Counted from the first letter of the stretch, positions 1-10,139 are shown. The stretch is DNA of 64,000 nt from an uncultured Eubacteriales bacterium (GCA_902799045.1 CADBZH010000011.1:1-64000), one strand, 5' to 3'. Notes: a model not told the origin generated them from the sequence alone. Numbers and translations: made by a program.

Positions 1-1
1 G

Positions 2-490
2 GATGCCCGGCGGCATCCGCAGCAGGAGGATGTCCCTGAACAGACCTCCATAGGCCGCTCCATCGCCATGATCGTCGTTGGTCTGGCGCTGATCGTCGCC
101 GGCGGGGAAGCCGTAGTCGCTTCTGCCAAGGTCATCGCCCGCATGGCCGGAATGAGCGAAACGCTGATCGGCCTGACCATCGTCGCCGTGGGCACCTCCC
201 TGCCGGAGCTGGTCACCTCCGTTGTGGCCGCGAAAAAGGGGGAGACTGGACTGGCTGTTGGAAATGTCATCGGCTCAAATGTCATGAACCTGTTGTTCGT
301 GCTCGGCCTGTCCGCCGCAATTCATCCCATAGGCATCAATCTGGCCTCCGTCTTTGATTTGCTCATATTGACCGCGGCAAGCTTTCTGACGTTCGTCTTT
401 CTGTATACCGTCAGGCGAATCGACCGCTGGGAAGGCGCGGTCATGCTTGGATTGTATATCCTCGACGTAGTCTATGCCATTATCCGATGA
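2..490 (+). CDS. Sodium/calcium exchanger family protein, C-terminal part (starts before window)
   Basis: The reading frame is open from base 2, so the N-terminus lies outside the window; 162 residues are visible. They contain the second alpha repeat of the CaCA cation antiporter family, with GTSLPELVTSV followed by GNVIGSNVMNLLFVLG, and then three to four hydrophobic segments. In this family the two inverted alpha repeats form the ion pathway for Ca2+/cation exchange across the cytoplasmic membrane. An internal ATG at 68 is not preceded by a ribosome site and falls inside a membrane segment, so it is not a credible start. The family is secure; the exact ion is not. Confidence 0.85.
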   Translation, partial: DARRHPQQEDVPEQTSIGRSIAMIVVGLALIVAGGEAVVASAKVIARMAGMSETLIGLTIVAVGTSLPELVTSVVAAKKGETGLAVGNVIGSNVMNLLFVLGLSAAIHPIGINLASVFDLLILTAASFLTFVFLYTVRRIDRWEGAVMLGLYILDVVYAIIR

Positions 491-527
491 AAGTCATGTT
501 TGGCAGGATGCAACACGGCGTGTTGAA

Positions 528-558
528 GGGCGGGCGCCGAAACGGCGCCCCTACAGGG
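528..558. repeat. Dispersed GC palindrome, family C (GGGCGSCG ... CGSCGCCC type)
   Basis: A short inverted repeat, gggcgccg-aaa-cggcgccc, followed by ctacaggg. Similar units occur near 9695, 9776, 17999, 46730 and 46952, all outside genes. The surrounding 491-718 bp shows no convincing gene; the 63-codon frame crossing it has no ribosome site. Confidence 0.6.
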
Positions 559-718
559 TTGGCGCTTGGCGATATGGATATTCCTGATAAGGCTTCAGAA
601 GTTCAATGTACATGGCCTTGTCAGGGAAGATATCCGGCCTCTCCTCCGGGGCGGCGAACGACGTTCTTACAGGAATAGTTTGTATCTTGAATAAACCTGA
701 TTTCACAGAATAGCTGTA

Positions 719-765
719 TTAAAAATAGCCGTCCTCCGCATCCGGTTCCGGGTGCAGGGGACGGC
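719..765 (-). terminator. Rho-independent terminator of the spore protein gene
   Basis: On the minus strand a GCCGTCC / GGACGGC stem with a GC-rich loop is followed by TATTTTTAAT, 22 bases past the SASP stop codon. Confidence 0.75.
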
Positions 766-787
766 ATGCCCTTTGGGAAAGTCCGCG

Positions 788-1006
788 TCAGCGGCTGGCG
801 TTGCCACTCATCTGGCGCTCCTGGGCCTCGATCATCTTCTTGACCATGTTGCCGCCGATGTGGCCGGCGTCCTTGGAGGACAGGTTGCCGTTGTAGCCCT
901 GGTTCAGGGTGATGCCCAGCTCGTTGGCCACCTCGTGCTTCATGTTGCGCATCGCCTCGCGCGCTTCGGGAACGTTGATCTGGTTGTTGCTGGAATTGTT
1001 CGCCAT
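788..1006 (-). CDS. Alpha/beta-type small acid-soluble spore protein (SASP)
   Basis: The 72-residue product starts MANNSSNNQINVPEAR and carries the two family signatures: the region NMKHEVANELGI with the germination-protease-type site, and the C-terminal block GHIGGNMVKKMIEAQE. These proteins coat DNA in the forespore and protect it from UV and heat; GPR protease degrades them on germination. The ATG at 1006 is chosen because AGGAG lies eight bases upstream; a TTG two codons earlier is less likely. A terminator follows. The gene stands alone and is direct evidence that the organism makes endospores. I could not make out a clear sigma-G promoter. Confidence 0.95.
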   Translation of the reverse strand: MANNSSNNQINVPEAREAMRNMKHEVANELGITLNQGYNGNLSSKDAGHIGGNMVKKMIEAQERQMSGNASR

Positions 1007-1193
1007 GTTCAAAGACTCCTTTCAAATTTGGTTCTCGACCTTGCGGCGTCCGTCGCTCAGTCTGGAACTATTTTGACCCGCGCAGGTGTTTTTACACTGG
1101 AAATTGCCCACTGTCAGCGTTTTCAAAAAGTGTCATAAACTGGCGCGTTTTTGCGCGTAAAGAGCGTCTCTTCTACTGTTTTTGACAAAAAGC

Positions 1194-1248
1194 GATCCTT
1201 CGCTGCGTTCAGGATGACCCGTCGTCATCCTGAGCGCAGCGAAGGATC
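1194..1248. repeat. Dispersed palindrome, family A (GATCCTTCGC type)
   Basis: A near-perfect inverted repeat: gatccttcgctgcg on the left, cgcagcgaaggatc on the right, joined through aggatgac/gtcatcct. Other copies lie at 12811-12883 and 55189-55260. The rest of the 1007-1269 gap holds the SASP leader and nothing else I can name. Confidence 0.8.
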
Positions 1249-1269
1249 TGCGTTTTCACGAAGCGCCCG

Positions 1270-2121
1270 CTATCCCTTTTCCCCGTTCATCACTACGTTC
1301 ACATAGCTGTACGGGATCTCGATGCCGTTCTCGTCCAGCGCCTGCTTGACCCGGGTGTTGATGTCGCTCTTGACGACCTCGGAGGGCACGGTGGGCTGGT
1401 AGTAGGCGGTGGTGGCCATCACCAGGCTGCTGTCGGCGTAGGCGATGAAGTACACCGGCCCGTATTCGTCGCCGTGCTCGCCGGGGTGACCGGGAATCGT
1501 GTAGGGGCAGGACTCCACCGCCTGGCGAATGACCGCCATGGCCTGGGTGGGATCGGTGTCATAGGACACGTTGAAGCGGAAGTGGATCGACCGCACCGTC
1601 GTGTGATAGCTCATGTTCGTCACCAGCATGCCGTTCAGGCGACTGTTGGGGATGACCAGCTTCACGGTGTCGATGGTCTGGATCACCACATGGCGCAGCG
1701 TGATATCCTTGACGATGCCGGCGCTGCCGTTCTCCAGCTCGATGCGATCACCGATGTTGAAGGGCTTGGCGGAGCTGATCATCAGCCCGCAGATCAGGTC
1801 GGCGATGACCGGCTGGGCCGCGAAGCCCGCGATGGCGCCGACGATGGCCGTGCCCTGGAACACCACGCGCCCCAACGGCTCGGTGATCTTCGAGCTCATC
1901 ACCAGCCAGAGCACCGCCACGAATATGATGATGAAGCGGCTCACGCTCTCCACGAAGCGCAGGTTGATATTGTCATTCTTCGCAAAGAGGCGACGGGCCA
2001 TCCGCCGCTCCAGCTGCAGCAATACGGCCAGCAGCGCGGCGGTCAGCCCCACCAGCACCACCAGCTTCAACGCCTCCCAGAGCGTGGGATGCGCCTGAAA
2101 AAATGCCATCAATTGCGTCAT
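1270..2121 (-). CDS. Small-conductance mechanosensitive channel (MscS family)
   Basis: A 283-residue membrane protein with two to three N-terminal helices, the pore-lining helix (roughly residues 85-115, rich in Gly/Ala, AIVGAIAGFAAQPVIADLI), and the MscS beta domain motif FNIGDRIEL, followed by the alpha/beta C-terminal domain. The family opens on membrane tension to release solutes during osmotic downshock. It lies 19 bases downstream of the MATE-ATPase fusion gene on the same strand and is probably co-transcribed with it. The length fits short MscS proteins. Confidence 0.9.
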   Translation of the reverse strand: MTQLMAFFQAHPTLWEALKLVVLVGLTAALLAVLLQLERRMARRLFAKNDNINLRFVESVSRFIIIFVAVLWLVMSSKITEPLGRVVFQGTAIVGAIAGFAAQPVIADLICGLMISSAKPFNIGDRIELENGSAGIVKDITLRHVVIQTIDTVKLVIPNSRLNGMLVTNMSYHTTVRSIHFRFNVSYDTDPTQAMAVIRQAVESCPYTIPGHPGEHGDEYGPVYFIAYADSSLVMATTAYYQPTVPSEVVKSDINTRVKQALDENGIEIPYSYVNVVMNGEKG

Positions 2122-2140
2122 TTGTACAGGCTCCGTGCGA

Positions 2141-3874
2141 TCACTTGTCCGCGAGGATCAGCGTCAGGTTGTTCATGTTCATCGAATAGGTATAGCGCGC
2201 CTCGTCGGCCATGCGCATGGCCAGGCGGATGCCCATGCTCTCCGTGCCCTCGGAAATATGGCTGACGGGATCAAAGGCCGTGCAATCGTCCCGGAAGCGC
2301 AGCGTCCAGTGCGCGTCCTTGTATTGCAGGCGGATGGACAGGTGATTTACGCCCTTGTCGGAAAAGCCGTGCTTGACGATGTTGCTGCCCATCTCCTCGA
2401 CGCACAGCGCCAGGTGGCTGGCGAGCTTGCGGTTGTTGCCGTGCTCGCGGCAGAAATCCTCCGCCCGGCGGGAGAAGGCCATCACTTCCTCAAGGTTGTG
2501 CAGGTTCGCCTCCAGCGTGTCCTCCTTCGGCACGCCGAAGCCGTCCTTCAAAAGCAGCAGGCGGTCCGGCTGCCAGGTGACGCCGCCGTTGCGCACCCAG
2601 ACAAAGCCCAGCATCAGCAGCGTGGTCAGAAGCTCGCCGGTGAAGAAGTAGAACCACGCGCCGGTCACGCCGGCGGTCCGGCTGAGCACGAACGCCGCCA
2701 GCGTGGGCAGCAGCGCGTTCTCCAGCACCGAGACGACCTCCATGGCCCCGACATGGCCCGCGCCCTGCCAGAGGTTCTTCATGGCGTTGTTCACGCAGCA
2801 GGGGATCAGGCCCACCGAGAAGATGCGCAGGCCGAGGATCGCCATGCGCTGGCTCTCGCCGTCCTCGGGGATGAACAGCTTCACGCACCAGGGCGCAAAC
2901 ACCATCAGGAGCCCCGCCACGGCCACGCCCAGCACCGCGCCGTAGCGCGCCATCAGGCCCACCGTCTCCTTCAGGCCCGTGCGGTCCTCCTCGTTGTAGA
3001 GGATGCCCGAAACCGTCAGCGCCACGCCGCCGGAGCCGGTGGAAATGGCGTTGCAGGCGTTGATCAGCGTATTGATGACGGCGAAGGCCGCCACCGCCGC
3101 TTTGCCGCCCACGGGCAGCAGCAGCTTGTTCACGGCGAAGATCAGCACCACCGAGGAGGCCATCGCGATCACCGTGGGCACGCCGCCCACGACCAGCTCG
3201 CGCACCTTGTCCAGGCGGATCAGCTTCGTGGAGAACTTGAACACGCACTTCTTCGACAGGAAATACCAGCCGCCGATCACCATGGCGACATAGTAGCTCA
3301 GCGAGGAGGCCAGGCCCATGCCGAACATACCGCCGTGGAACAGCAGCACGTTCGCCAGGTCCAGCAGCACGTCCGCCACCGTCATGCCCAGCACGGCGAC
3401 GATCAGCAGGTTGCCCTGCCCCGCCATCTGCAAAAACGGCACGAGGATCAGCGCCGCCATCGAGGCGGGCGCCCCGATGGTGAAGCCCATCATGTAGGTG
3501 CTGGTCTCCTGCAAAAGCGCCGGGTCCTCCGCGCCCATCAGGCGGGCGATCGGCACCCGGAACACGAACACCACCGCCATGAACACCGCCGAGAACAGCG
3601 CCGCCACCGCGATGGCCGTGGAATAACCGGCGTCGGTCTCCTCCTTCAGGCCATGGCCCAGCGAACGGCTGCACACCACCTGAACGCCCGCGCAGAGCAT
3701 GCTGCCCACCGCGCCGATCACCATCAGCACCGGGTTGGCCAGGCCGTAGGCCGTCAGGGCGTTCTCCCCAAGGAAGCGCCCGATCATGATGTTGTCGATC
3801 AGCAGGCACAGCGACACCGTCAACGCAGAGATGATTTGTGCCAGCAGCATCTGGCGCACGAGCTTCTTGATCAT
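2141..3874 (-). CDS. MATE-type transporter fused to an anti-sigma-type histidine-kinase-like ATPase domain
   Basis: Residues 1-440 form a 12-helix MATE transporter (MatE/NorM-like), which normally exports drugs or metabolites using a cation gradient. Residues about 450-577 are soluble and match the HATPase_c_2 fold of RsbW/SpoIIAB anti-sigma kinases: an N-box (LCVEEMGSNIVKHG), a G1-like RDDCTAFDP, and a G2-like MGIRLAM. The start is set by GAGGAG a few bases before the ATG at 3874. A cytoplasmic ATP-binding tail on a MATE carrier suggests regulation, or signalling to a partner, but the sequence does not identify one. MscS follows in the same operon. Confidence 0.85.
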   Translation of the reverse strand: MIKKLVRQMLLAQIISALTVSLCLLIDNIMIGRFLGENALTAYGLANPVLMVIGAVGSMLCAGVQVVCSRSLGHGLKEETDAGYSTAIAVAALFSAVFMAVVFVFRVPIARLMGAEDPALLQETSTYMMGFTIGAPASMAALILVPFLQMAGQGNLLIVAVLGMTVADVLLDLANVLLFHGGMFGMGLASSLSYYVAMVIGGWYFLSKKCVFKFSTKLIRLDKVRELVVGGVPTVIAMASSVVLIFAVNKLLLPVGGKAAVAAFAVINTLINACNAISTGSGGVALTVSGILYNEEDRTGLKETVGLMARYGAVLGVAVAGLLMVFAPWCVKLFIPEDGESQRMAILGLRIFSVGLIPCCVNNAMKNLWQGAGHVGAMEVVSVLENALLPTLAAFVLSRTAGVTGAWFYFFTGELLTTLLMLGFVWVRNGGVTWQPDRLLLLKDGFGVPKEDTLEANLHNLEEVMAFSRRAEDFCREHGNNRKLASHLALCVEEMGSNIVKHGFSDKGVNHLSIRLQYKDAHWTLRFRDDCTAFDPVSHISEGTESMGIRLAMRMADEARYTYSMNMNNLTLILADK

Positions 3875-3930
3875 CGGTCGTAACTCCTCTTTCGTGCTTT
3901 AGAATACCTGAAACCCATTCCGGGGCCGCG

Positions 3931-4809
3931 TCAGCCCAGCGGCTCCACGCGGCTCATGATGAGTATGAAGCCCCCGGCGTCGCCCGCGGTGAGCGTGACG
4001 CGCAGGCTGTCGTCGCCAAGCAGCTCGGCGGTGACGCCGTCGAACATGCCGCCCTCGTCGTCCGCGCCGGTGAAGCGCAGCGCGCCGTTCACGTATTCGG
4101 CCTGCACCGAGAGGCCGCTGAACACATAGCCGGTCAGGGCGATGGTCGTCTCGTCGATGTTGGCCGAAATCTGCTGGCCAAACAGCGCCATGTCATAGAA
4201 CGAGCCGTCGATGCCGAGCTTGTAGGCACGCCATTCGCCGGCAAACTGCTCCACCTCCGCGGATATGGGGTTGGCCGGCTCAAACACCTGCACCTCGGTC
4301 CGCTCGCGGCCAAGCACCATGCTGCCGCCCTCGATGTCGGTGGTCAGGGTGCCGTCCTCCTGCAGCGTGAATTCCCGGGTGATGGTGCCCACGGTGACGA
4401 TGATCCGGTCGTTCTGCACGTCCCAGGCGCCTTCGCGGCCTTCGCGCGCCTCGCCGTAATCCGTCGCCGCCACGCCGTTCTCCTTCAGCGAGAGGGTCAT
4501 CTCGTTGCCGAACATCTGCGAGGCATAGCTGGTGCCGTCCATCACAAAGGCGTTCAGATACCACTCGCCCGTCACCTCGGCGATCAGCGCCTGTCGGGCC
4601 ACCTCCGCCGGGTCCGGCGTGGGCTCGGGCGTGGGCTCGGGCGTCGGCTCGGGCGTCGGCACCGGGGTGGACTCCGGGGTGGGCTCGGGCGTCGGCGCCG
4701 GCGTCACCGAAAGCGCCTCGCTCATCGGGGGCAGATCCAGAAAATCAGCCAGCGCCGTCGCGCTGAACAGCATCGCCAGCGCCAGCAGCGCGGCCAACAG
4801 CTTTTTCAT
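3931..4809 (-). CDS. Secreted two-domain beta-rich protein with Pro-Thr-Glu linker
   Basis: The 292-residue product has a clear signal peptide (MKKLLAALLALAMLFSATALA, cut after ALA) and then a 35-residue linker of PTPEPTPE repeats typical of exported Clostridia proteins. Two similar domains of about 100 residues follow, each opening with a G-x-W motif (TGEWYLN, AGEWRAY), as in lipocalin-like beta barrels. It is a paralogue of the 4962-5708 product, which lacks the linker. The function is unknown; an extracellular ligand-binding role is only a guess. GGAGG upstream of the ATG supports the start. Confidence 0.75.
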   Translation of the reverse strand: MKKLLAALLALAMLFSATALADFLDLPPMSEALSVTPAPTPEPTPESTPVPTPEPTPEPTPEPTPDPAEVARQALIAEVTGEWYLNAFVMDGTSYASQMFGNEMTLSLKENGVAATDYGEAREGREGAWDVQNDRIIVTVGTITREFTLQEDGTLTTDIEGGSMVLGRERTEVQVFEPANPISAEVEQFAGEWRAYKLGIDGSFYDMALFGQQISANIDETTIALTGYVFSGLSVQAEYVNGALRFTGADDEGGMFDGVTAELLGDDSLRVTLTAGDAGGFILIMSRVEPLG

Positions 4810-4916
4810 ATGCGTTCCTCCTGAAATGAGGCTTGCCTGTTTTTTTGGGGGGATATCGCCTGATACCCCGCCTATTATTTAATCAGATTTCGCGGCCATA
4901 GTCAAGGGGCTGCGCG

Positions 4917-4949
4917 AAAAAAACCGCGCGGACTTGCGTCCGCGCGGTT
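4917..4949 (-). terminator. Rho-independent terminator
   Basis: A perfect 12-bp stem (AACCGCGCGGAC / GTCCGCGCGGTT) with a four-base loop and a T run, just after the stop of the 4962-5708 gene on the minus strand. Confidence 0.9.
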
Positions 4950-4961
4950 CAGCGCAAGGGG

Positions 4962-5708
4962 TTATTCCGCGGGAGCCGCCTCGGCAGTCTCCTCGGCGCG
5001 GTTCAGGAAGAAGGTGAACGAGCCGGTCTCGCCGCCGTCCAGCGCCAGCGACAGCACGCCGTCCTCCAGCAGCTGGGCCGTGACGCTCATGTTCATCGCG
5101 TCCTCGCCCTCGCCCGCGCTGGCGGCATAGCTCATCGCGCCGTCGGCGAAGGTCAGCGGCAGGGTGGTCTGGCTGAACAGGAAGCCGTCCAGCGTGACGC
5201 CGCGCTCGTCGATGACCGCGCTGACCTCCGCGCCCAGCATGGAAACGTCATAGTAGGCGCCCTCCAGGCCGATCTTGGCGGCCTGCCAGGCGCCGAAAAA
5301 GTCCTCCGCGGCAGCCGCGACGACGGGCGCTGCGGGCGTGAACGCTTCGCCTTCCGGCTCCTCGCGGCCAAAGATCATCCCGTGGCCGTCTTCATCGGCG
5401 ACGAGCTGGCCGTCCTGCTGCACGAAATTCATGGGCTGGCCGTCGCCGTCCACGACGACGATGGTCTCTCCGTCCACGGACCAGGTGCCATTCTGGGGCT
5501 CCGTTTCAATGCTGGAATCCAGGATGGCGGTGCCGTCCTCGTTCAGCTGCATGGTGATGCTCATGCCAAAATCCGCGGGATTGATGCTCTGCTCGCCCTC
5601 CCGCATCTCCACCAGGTACCAGGTGCCCGTCACGTCCGCCGCCTCGGCCACGGCCACGGCGGTCAGCAGCATCGACAGGATCAAAAACGCTGCAAATGCC
5701 TTCTTCAT
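4962..5708 (-). CDS. Secreted protein, paralogue of the neighbouring PTPE-linker protein
   Basis: The 248-residue product has a signal peptide (MKKAFAAFLILSMLLTAVAVAEA) and two beta-rich repeats. The first begins VTGTWYLVEMREG and the second FFGAWQAAKIGLEGAYYDV, which closely parallels GEWRAYKLGIDGSFYDM in the adjacent gene. The two genes therefore arose by tandem duplication. The start at 5708 is preferred over a longer frame because AAGGAG precedes it at normal spacing. A promoter lies at 5780-5807 and a strong terminator follows, so it forms its own transcript. Function unknown. Confidence 0.75.
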   Translation of the reverse strand: MKKAFAAFLILSMLLTAVAVAEAADVTGTWYLVEMREGEQSINPADFGMSITMQLNEDGTAILDSSIETEPQNGTWSVDGETIVVVDGDGQPMNFVQQDGQLVADEDGHGMIFGREEPEGEAFTPAAPVVAAAAEDFFGAWQAAKIGLEGAYYDVSMLGAEVSAVIDERGVTLDGFLFSQTTLPLTFADGAMSYAASAGEGEDAMNMSVTAQLLEDGVLSLALDGGETGSFTFFLNRAEETAEAAPAE

Positions 5709-5779
5709 TGTATACGCTCCTTCCATACTCTCGGGGCCATGCCCCGCTTGTTGTCAAACGGCCACCGCCGTCCATTATC

Positions 5780-5807
5780 ATTATAACACAGTTTTCATAT
5801 TTGTCCA
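5780..5807 (-). promoter_or_regulatory. Sigma-A-type promoter for the 4962-5708 gene
   Basis: On the minus strand TGGACA is followed by 16 bases and TATAAT, about 70 bases before the start codon. Confidence 0.55.
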
Positions 5808-5821
5808 GTCACAATCCTAAG

Positions 5822-5937
5822 TAGACGATGATTAATTCGAGCATCGAGGCTGCGAGTGCATTTTTCGGCAGGTGGCCTTGCAGATTTCGAAGGTTTACTG
5901 GAGGTAAATCGAGAACCTAACGGCTGCAAGGAATGAG
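5822..5937. repeat. Possible diverged copy of the family D element
   Basis: The block ggtttactggaggtaaatc at 5892-5910 matches the core ggtttactggcggtaaatc of the elements at 9818 and 51761, but the inverted ends are not recognisable here. It fills most of the gap between the secreted protein gene and recG. Confidence 0.4.
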
Positions 5938-5972
5938 CAGCGCGGCTTCCCGGCGAGCAGGCCGCCGGGGCG

Positions 5973-7973
<2,001 letters not shown>

Positions 7974-7980
7974 GAGGCTG

Positions 7981-8445
7981 TTACAATTCCTTCTTCATAT
8001 ATCTGGGGCCGTATTCCCCGTAGCCGTGCTTCGGGTAGAAGGCATACGATTCAAACCACTGGTCCCTTGGCTCGCCCAGGTGGACGCGGGACACGCGGAT
8101 GCCCGCGCCCCTCATGGCGGCCTCGCAGGCCTCGAGCAGCGCGGCGCCGATGCCCCGGCGCTTCAGCGCCGGCTTCACGAACAGCCGGTGGAGGAAGGCT
8201 TCGTCGGTGCCGGGAATGCGGTTGAAGCCCCCGCAGCCGACCACGCGGTCGTTTTCATCCAGCGCCAGGAAAAAGCCGTCGCCCCTGGCCAGATAGCTTC
8301 CGCGGACGTCCAGCAGGTCCGGGTTCAGCCGGGGCACCCGTCCCAGGGCGTCCTTCGCGGACAGCACCACGAGGAGCATGTCGTCGCGGTAGCGTTCGTC
8401 ATAGGGGATGATGTGAATGGTCGGGGGCACGATACGATCACTCAT
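7981..8445 (-). CDS. GNAT family N-acetyltransferase
   Basis: The 154-residue product shows the GNAT core: a beta strand reading FFLALDENDRVVGCGGF and the acetyl-CoA loop KRRGIGAALLEACEAAM (R/Q-x-x-G-x-G/A). The C-terminus contains the family-typical Tyr region (YAFYPKHGYGEYG). The ATG at 8445 is preferred over an upstream ATG because AGAGGAA precedes it. It probably shares a transcript with recG, seven bases downstream. The acceptor substrate cannot be told. Confidence 0.85.
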   Translation of the reverse strand: MSDRIVPPTIHIIPYDERYRDDMLLVVLSAKDALGRVPRLNPDLLDVRGSYLARGDGFFLALDENDRVVGCGGFNRIPGTDEAFLHRLFVKPALKRRGIGAALLEACEAAMRGAGIRVSRVHLGEPRDQWFESYAFYPKHGYGEYGPRYMKKEL

Positions 8446-8592
8446 TGAAGCGTTCCTCTCCGGAGAGGGCGGGGAGGGGGACCGCTTGCAGAGGCGGGCG
8501 CTTCGAACATATCGCTCCCGGCAATCGCGGCGGATAAGGCGCCCCATCGGCGCTGACGCGCCACTTCCCCACTGCGGTGGGGAAGCCGCTTC

Positions 8593-8679
8593 CCCTATTC
8601 CCTATTCCCTATTCCCTATTCCCTACTCCCTACTCCCTACTCCCTACTCCCTACTCCCTACTCCCTACTCCCTACTCCC
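8593..8679. repeat. Heptanucleotide tandem array (CCCTATT)4 (CCCTACT)8
   Basis: Twelve head-to-tail 7-bp units with no spacers: four CCCTATT (8593-8620) and eight CCCTACT (8621-8676). Read on the minus strand the unit is AGTAGGG, so a TAG appears in every frame over three units. The array touches the 3' end of the oxidoreductase gene, and its last unit provides that gene's TAG stop. A second array is at 32053-32094. Confidence 0.95.
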
Positions 8680-9667
8680 CGTCCGCCGGATAGACGATGC
8701 CCTGTTCCTTGCGGGCGGATTCGATGATGTCGGTGACGCGGGTCATATCGGCCCAGGGATAGTCCGGGCACTGGTCGAGGCCCCGGCGCAGGCAGTCCTG
8801 AACGGCGCGGATCTCAAACTGGAAGCCGGTGGCGGGATAGTCCTCCTCAAAGGTCTCGCGCTCGCCGGCGTAGGTGGCCAGCGTGGCGGTGGTCGGGTGC
8901 CAGAACTCGGGGCCGATGTGGATGCTGCCCGTCTCGCCCACGATCTCCACCTCCACGCCGGAATCCTGGTCGAAAGCCCCGCCCACCAGGGCGACCCGGC
9001 CCTCGCCGTAGTCCATCAGCATCCGGAAGGATTGGTCCACCTCGCTGTTGGAGCGCATCACGGAGAACACCCGCTCCGGCATCTGCTGGAACACCATGTC
9101 CGCCATGGCCACGGAATAGATGCCCACGTCCCGGAGCGCGCCGCCGGCGTGCGCCAGGCCCGCCTTCCACCACTGCCAGTTGTCCGGGTCCGCGTGCATC
9201 TCGAAGAAGGCGCGCACGGTCAGCGGCCGGCCGATGCGTCCCTCGGCGATCCATCGGCGGGCCTGGCGCGTGGCCGGGAAGCAGCGGGTCCACATGCCCT
9301 CCATCAGGAAAAGGCCCTTTGCCTTCGCCAGCGCCGTCACCTCGTCCAGCTGGCGGCGGTTGTCCACCATGGGCTTTTCGCTGAGCACGTTCACGCCCGC
9401 GTCCAGCGCCGCGACGATGGCGGCGTAGTGGCAGTCGTTGGGCGTGCCGATGTACAGCGCGTCCGGCTTCGCTTCCTCCAGCATCCTCTGCAGATCGGTA
9501 TAGACCGCGCCCGCGCCGTACCTGTCCGCGAACGCCCGTCCCCGCTCCTCGCTGCGGCTGACCACCGCGCAGAGCTCGGCGTCGGCCACCTCGCCCAGGC
9601 CCTGGGCGAAGCGGTTGGTGATGAAGCCGGTGCCCACGATGGCCCAGCGGATGATTCCCTCGTACAT
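8672..9667 (-). CDS. Gfo/Idh/MocA family NAD(P)-dependent oxidoreductase
   Basis: A 331-residue enzyme. Residues 5-15 form the dinucleotide-binding turn IRWAIVGTGFI; EKPMV near residue 95 is the family EKP motif with the catalytic-region Lys; the C-terminal half is the alpha/beta substrate domain. The family oxidises sugars, inositols or trans-dihydrodiols; the substrate is not evident. The ATG at 9667 is chosen for an AGGTCG-like site and because the longer frame runs through repeat DNA. The stop codon is formed inside a heptanucleotide array, so the last residues abut the repeat. Neighbours are a GNAT gene and recG. Confidence 0.9.
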   Translation of the reverse strand: MYEGIIRWAIVGTGFITNRFAQGLGEVADAELCAVVSRSEERGRAFADRYGAGAVYTDLQRMLEEAKPDALYIGTPNDCHYAAIVAALDAGVNVLSEKPMVDNRRQLDEVTALAKAKGLFLMEGMWTRCFPATRQARRWIAEGRIGRPLTVRAFFEMHADPDNWQWWKAGLAHAGGALRDVGIYSVAMADMVFQQMPERVFSVMRSNSEVDQSFRMLMDYGEGRVALVGGAFDQDSGVEVEIVGETGSIHIGPEFWHPTTATLATYAGERETFEEDYPATGFQFEIRAVQDCLRRGLDQCPDYPWADMTRVTDIIESARKEQGIVYPADGE

Positions 9668-9694
9668 AAGACGACCTCCATTCCAAAATCCAGC

Positions 9695-9807
9695 AGGGGC
9701 GGCGTTGCGCCGCCCGCCCTTTCCCTCCACGCGACGCGCATTTCCGCGCGGCAGCAAACGGAGTCCGGGGCGATGCCCCGGGGCGGGCGCCGCAACGGCG
9801 CCCCAAC
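9695..9807. repeat. Two family C palindromes upstream of the oxidoreductase gene
   Basis: Two short inverted repeats, about 9695-9716 (ggggcggcg-ttg-cgccgccc) and 9776-9807 (gggcgccg-caa-cggcgcccc). They begin a mosaic of repeats that fills the whole 9668-10139 gap. Confidence 0.65.
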
Positions 9808-9817
9808 AGGCCACCTC

Positions 9818-9965
9818 TAGAGTGTGTTTCTAAATCCCAGGAGATGCAGTTTCGAGCGTAGTTGGCTGCATCTCAAGGCGGTTTTCCGCAGGTTTACTGG
9901 CGGTAAATCAAGATGCAGCCAAATCCGCCGAAATTGCGCTTCGGGGATTTTAGAAACACACTCTA
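9818..9965. repeat. 148-bp interspersed element, family D, copy 1
   Basis: Bounded by inverted ends: tagagtgtgtttctaaatcc on the left, and ggattttagaaacacactcta on the right, which differ by one A. The interior holds ggctgcatctcaag / gatgcagcc and the core ggtttactggcggtaaatc. A second copy at 51761-51924 is nearly identical apart from about 16 extra bases. It encodes no protein. Confidence 0.9.
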
Positions 9966-10036
9966 AAACCCAACGCGACGCCCGACGCGATGAATCCGAG
10001 TCAGATTTGGCTTGCAAAAGACGCAGGCTGCCTGGC

Positions 10037-10100
10037 GGGCAGTCAAGGTTTTTGCAAGGCGAAGATGGCTGAAATCCAGCCGTCCGGCGGCGATGAGAGT
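10037..10100. repeat. 64-bp duplicated block, family E, copy 1
   Basis: From gggcagtcaaggtttttg to cggcgatgagagt. The same 64 bases recur at 49401-49464 with two substitutions. It follows the family D copy, separated by 71 bases. Confidence 0.85.
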
Positions 10101-10139
10101 CTTTGGAGGCGACCCATGATCAATTGTGGATCATTTGAC

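Noticed and set aside
487..678. 63-codon ORF after the exchanger gene
   Set aside because: It crosses a dispersed palindrome and lacks a ribosome site.
2135..3883. 582-codon plus-strand frame opposite the MATE fusion gene
   Set aside because: Its product is His/Gln/Arg/Ala-rich with no motifs, mirroring the high-GC codon pattern of the real gene. Similar long antisense frames lie opposite recG, glgP, deoB-gap and metH.
8593..8679. Tandem array as a CRISPR
   Set aside because: The unit is only 7 bp, with no spacers and no cas genes.
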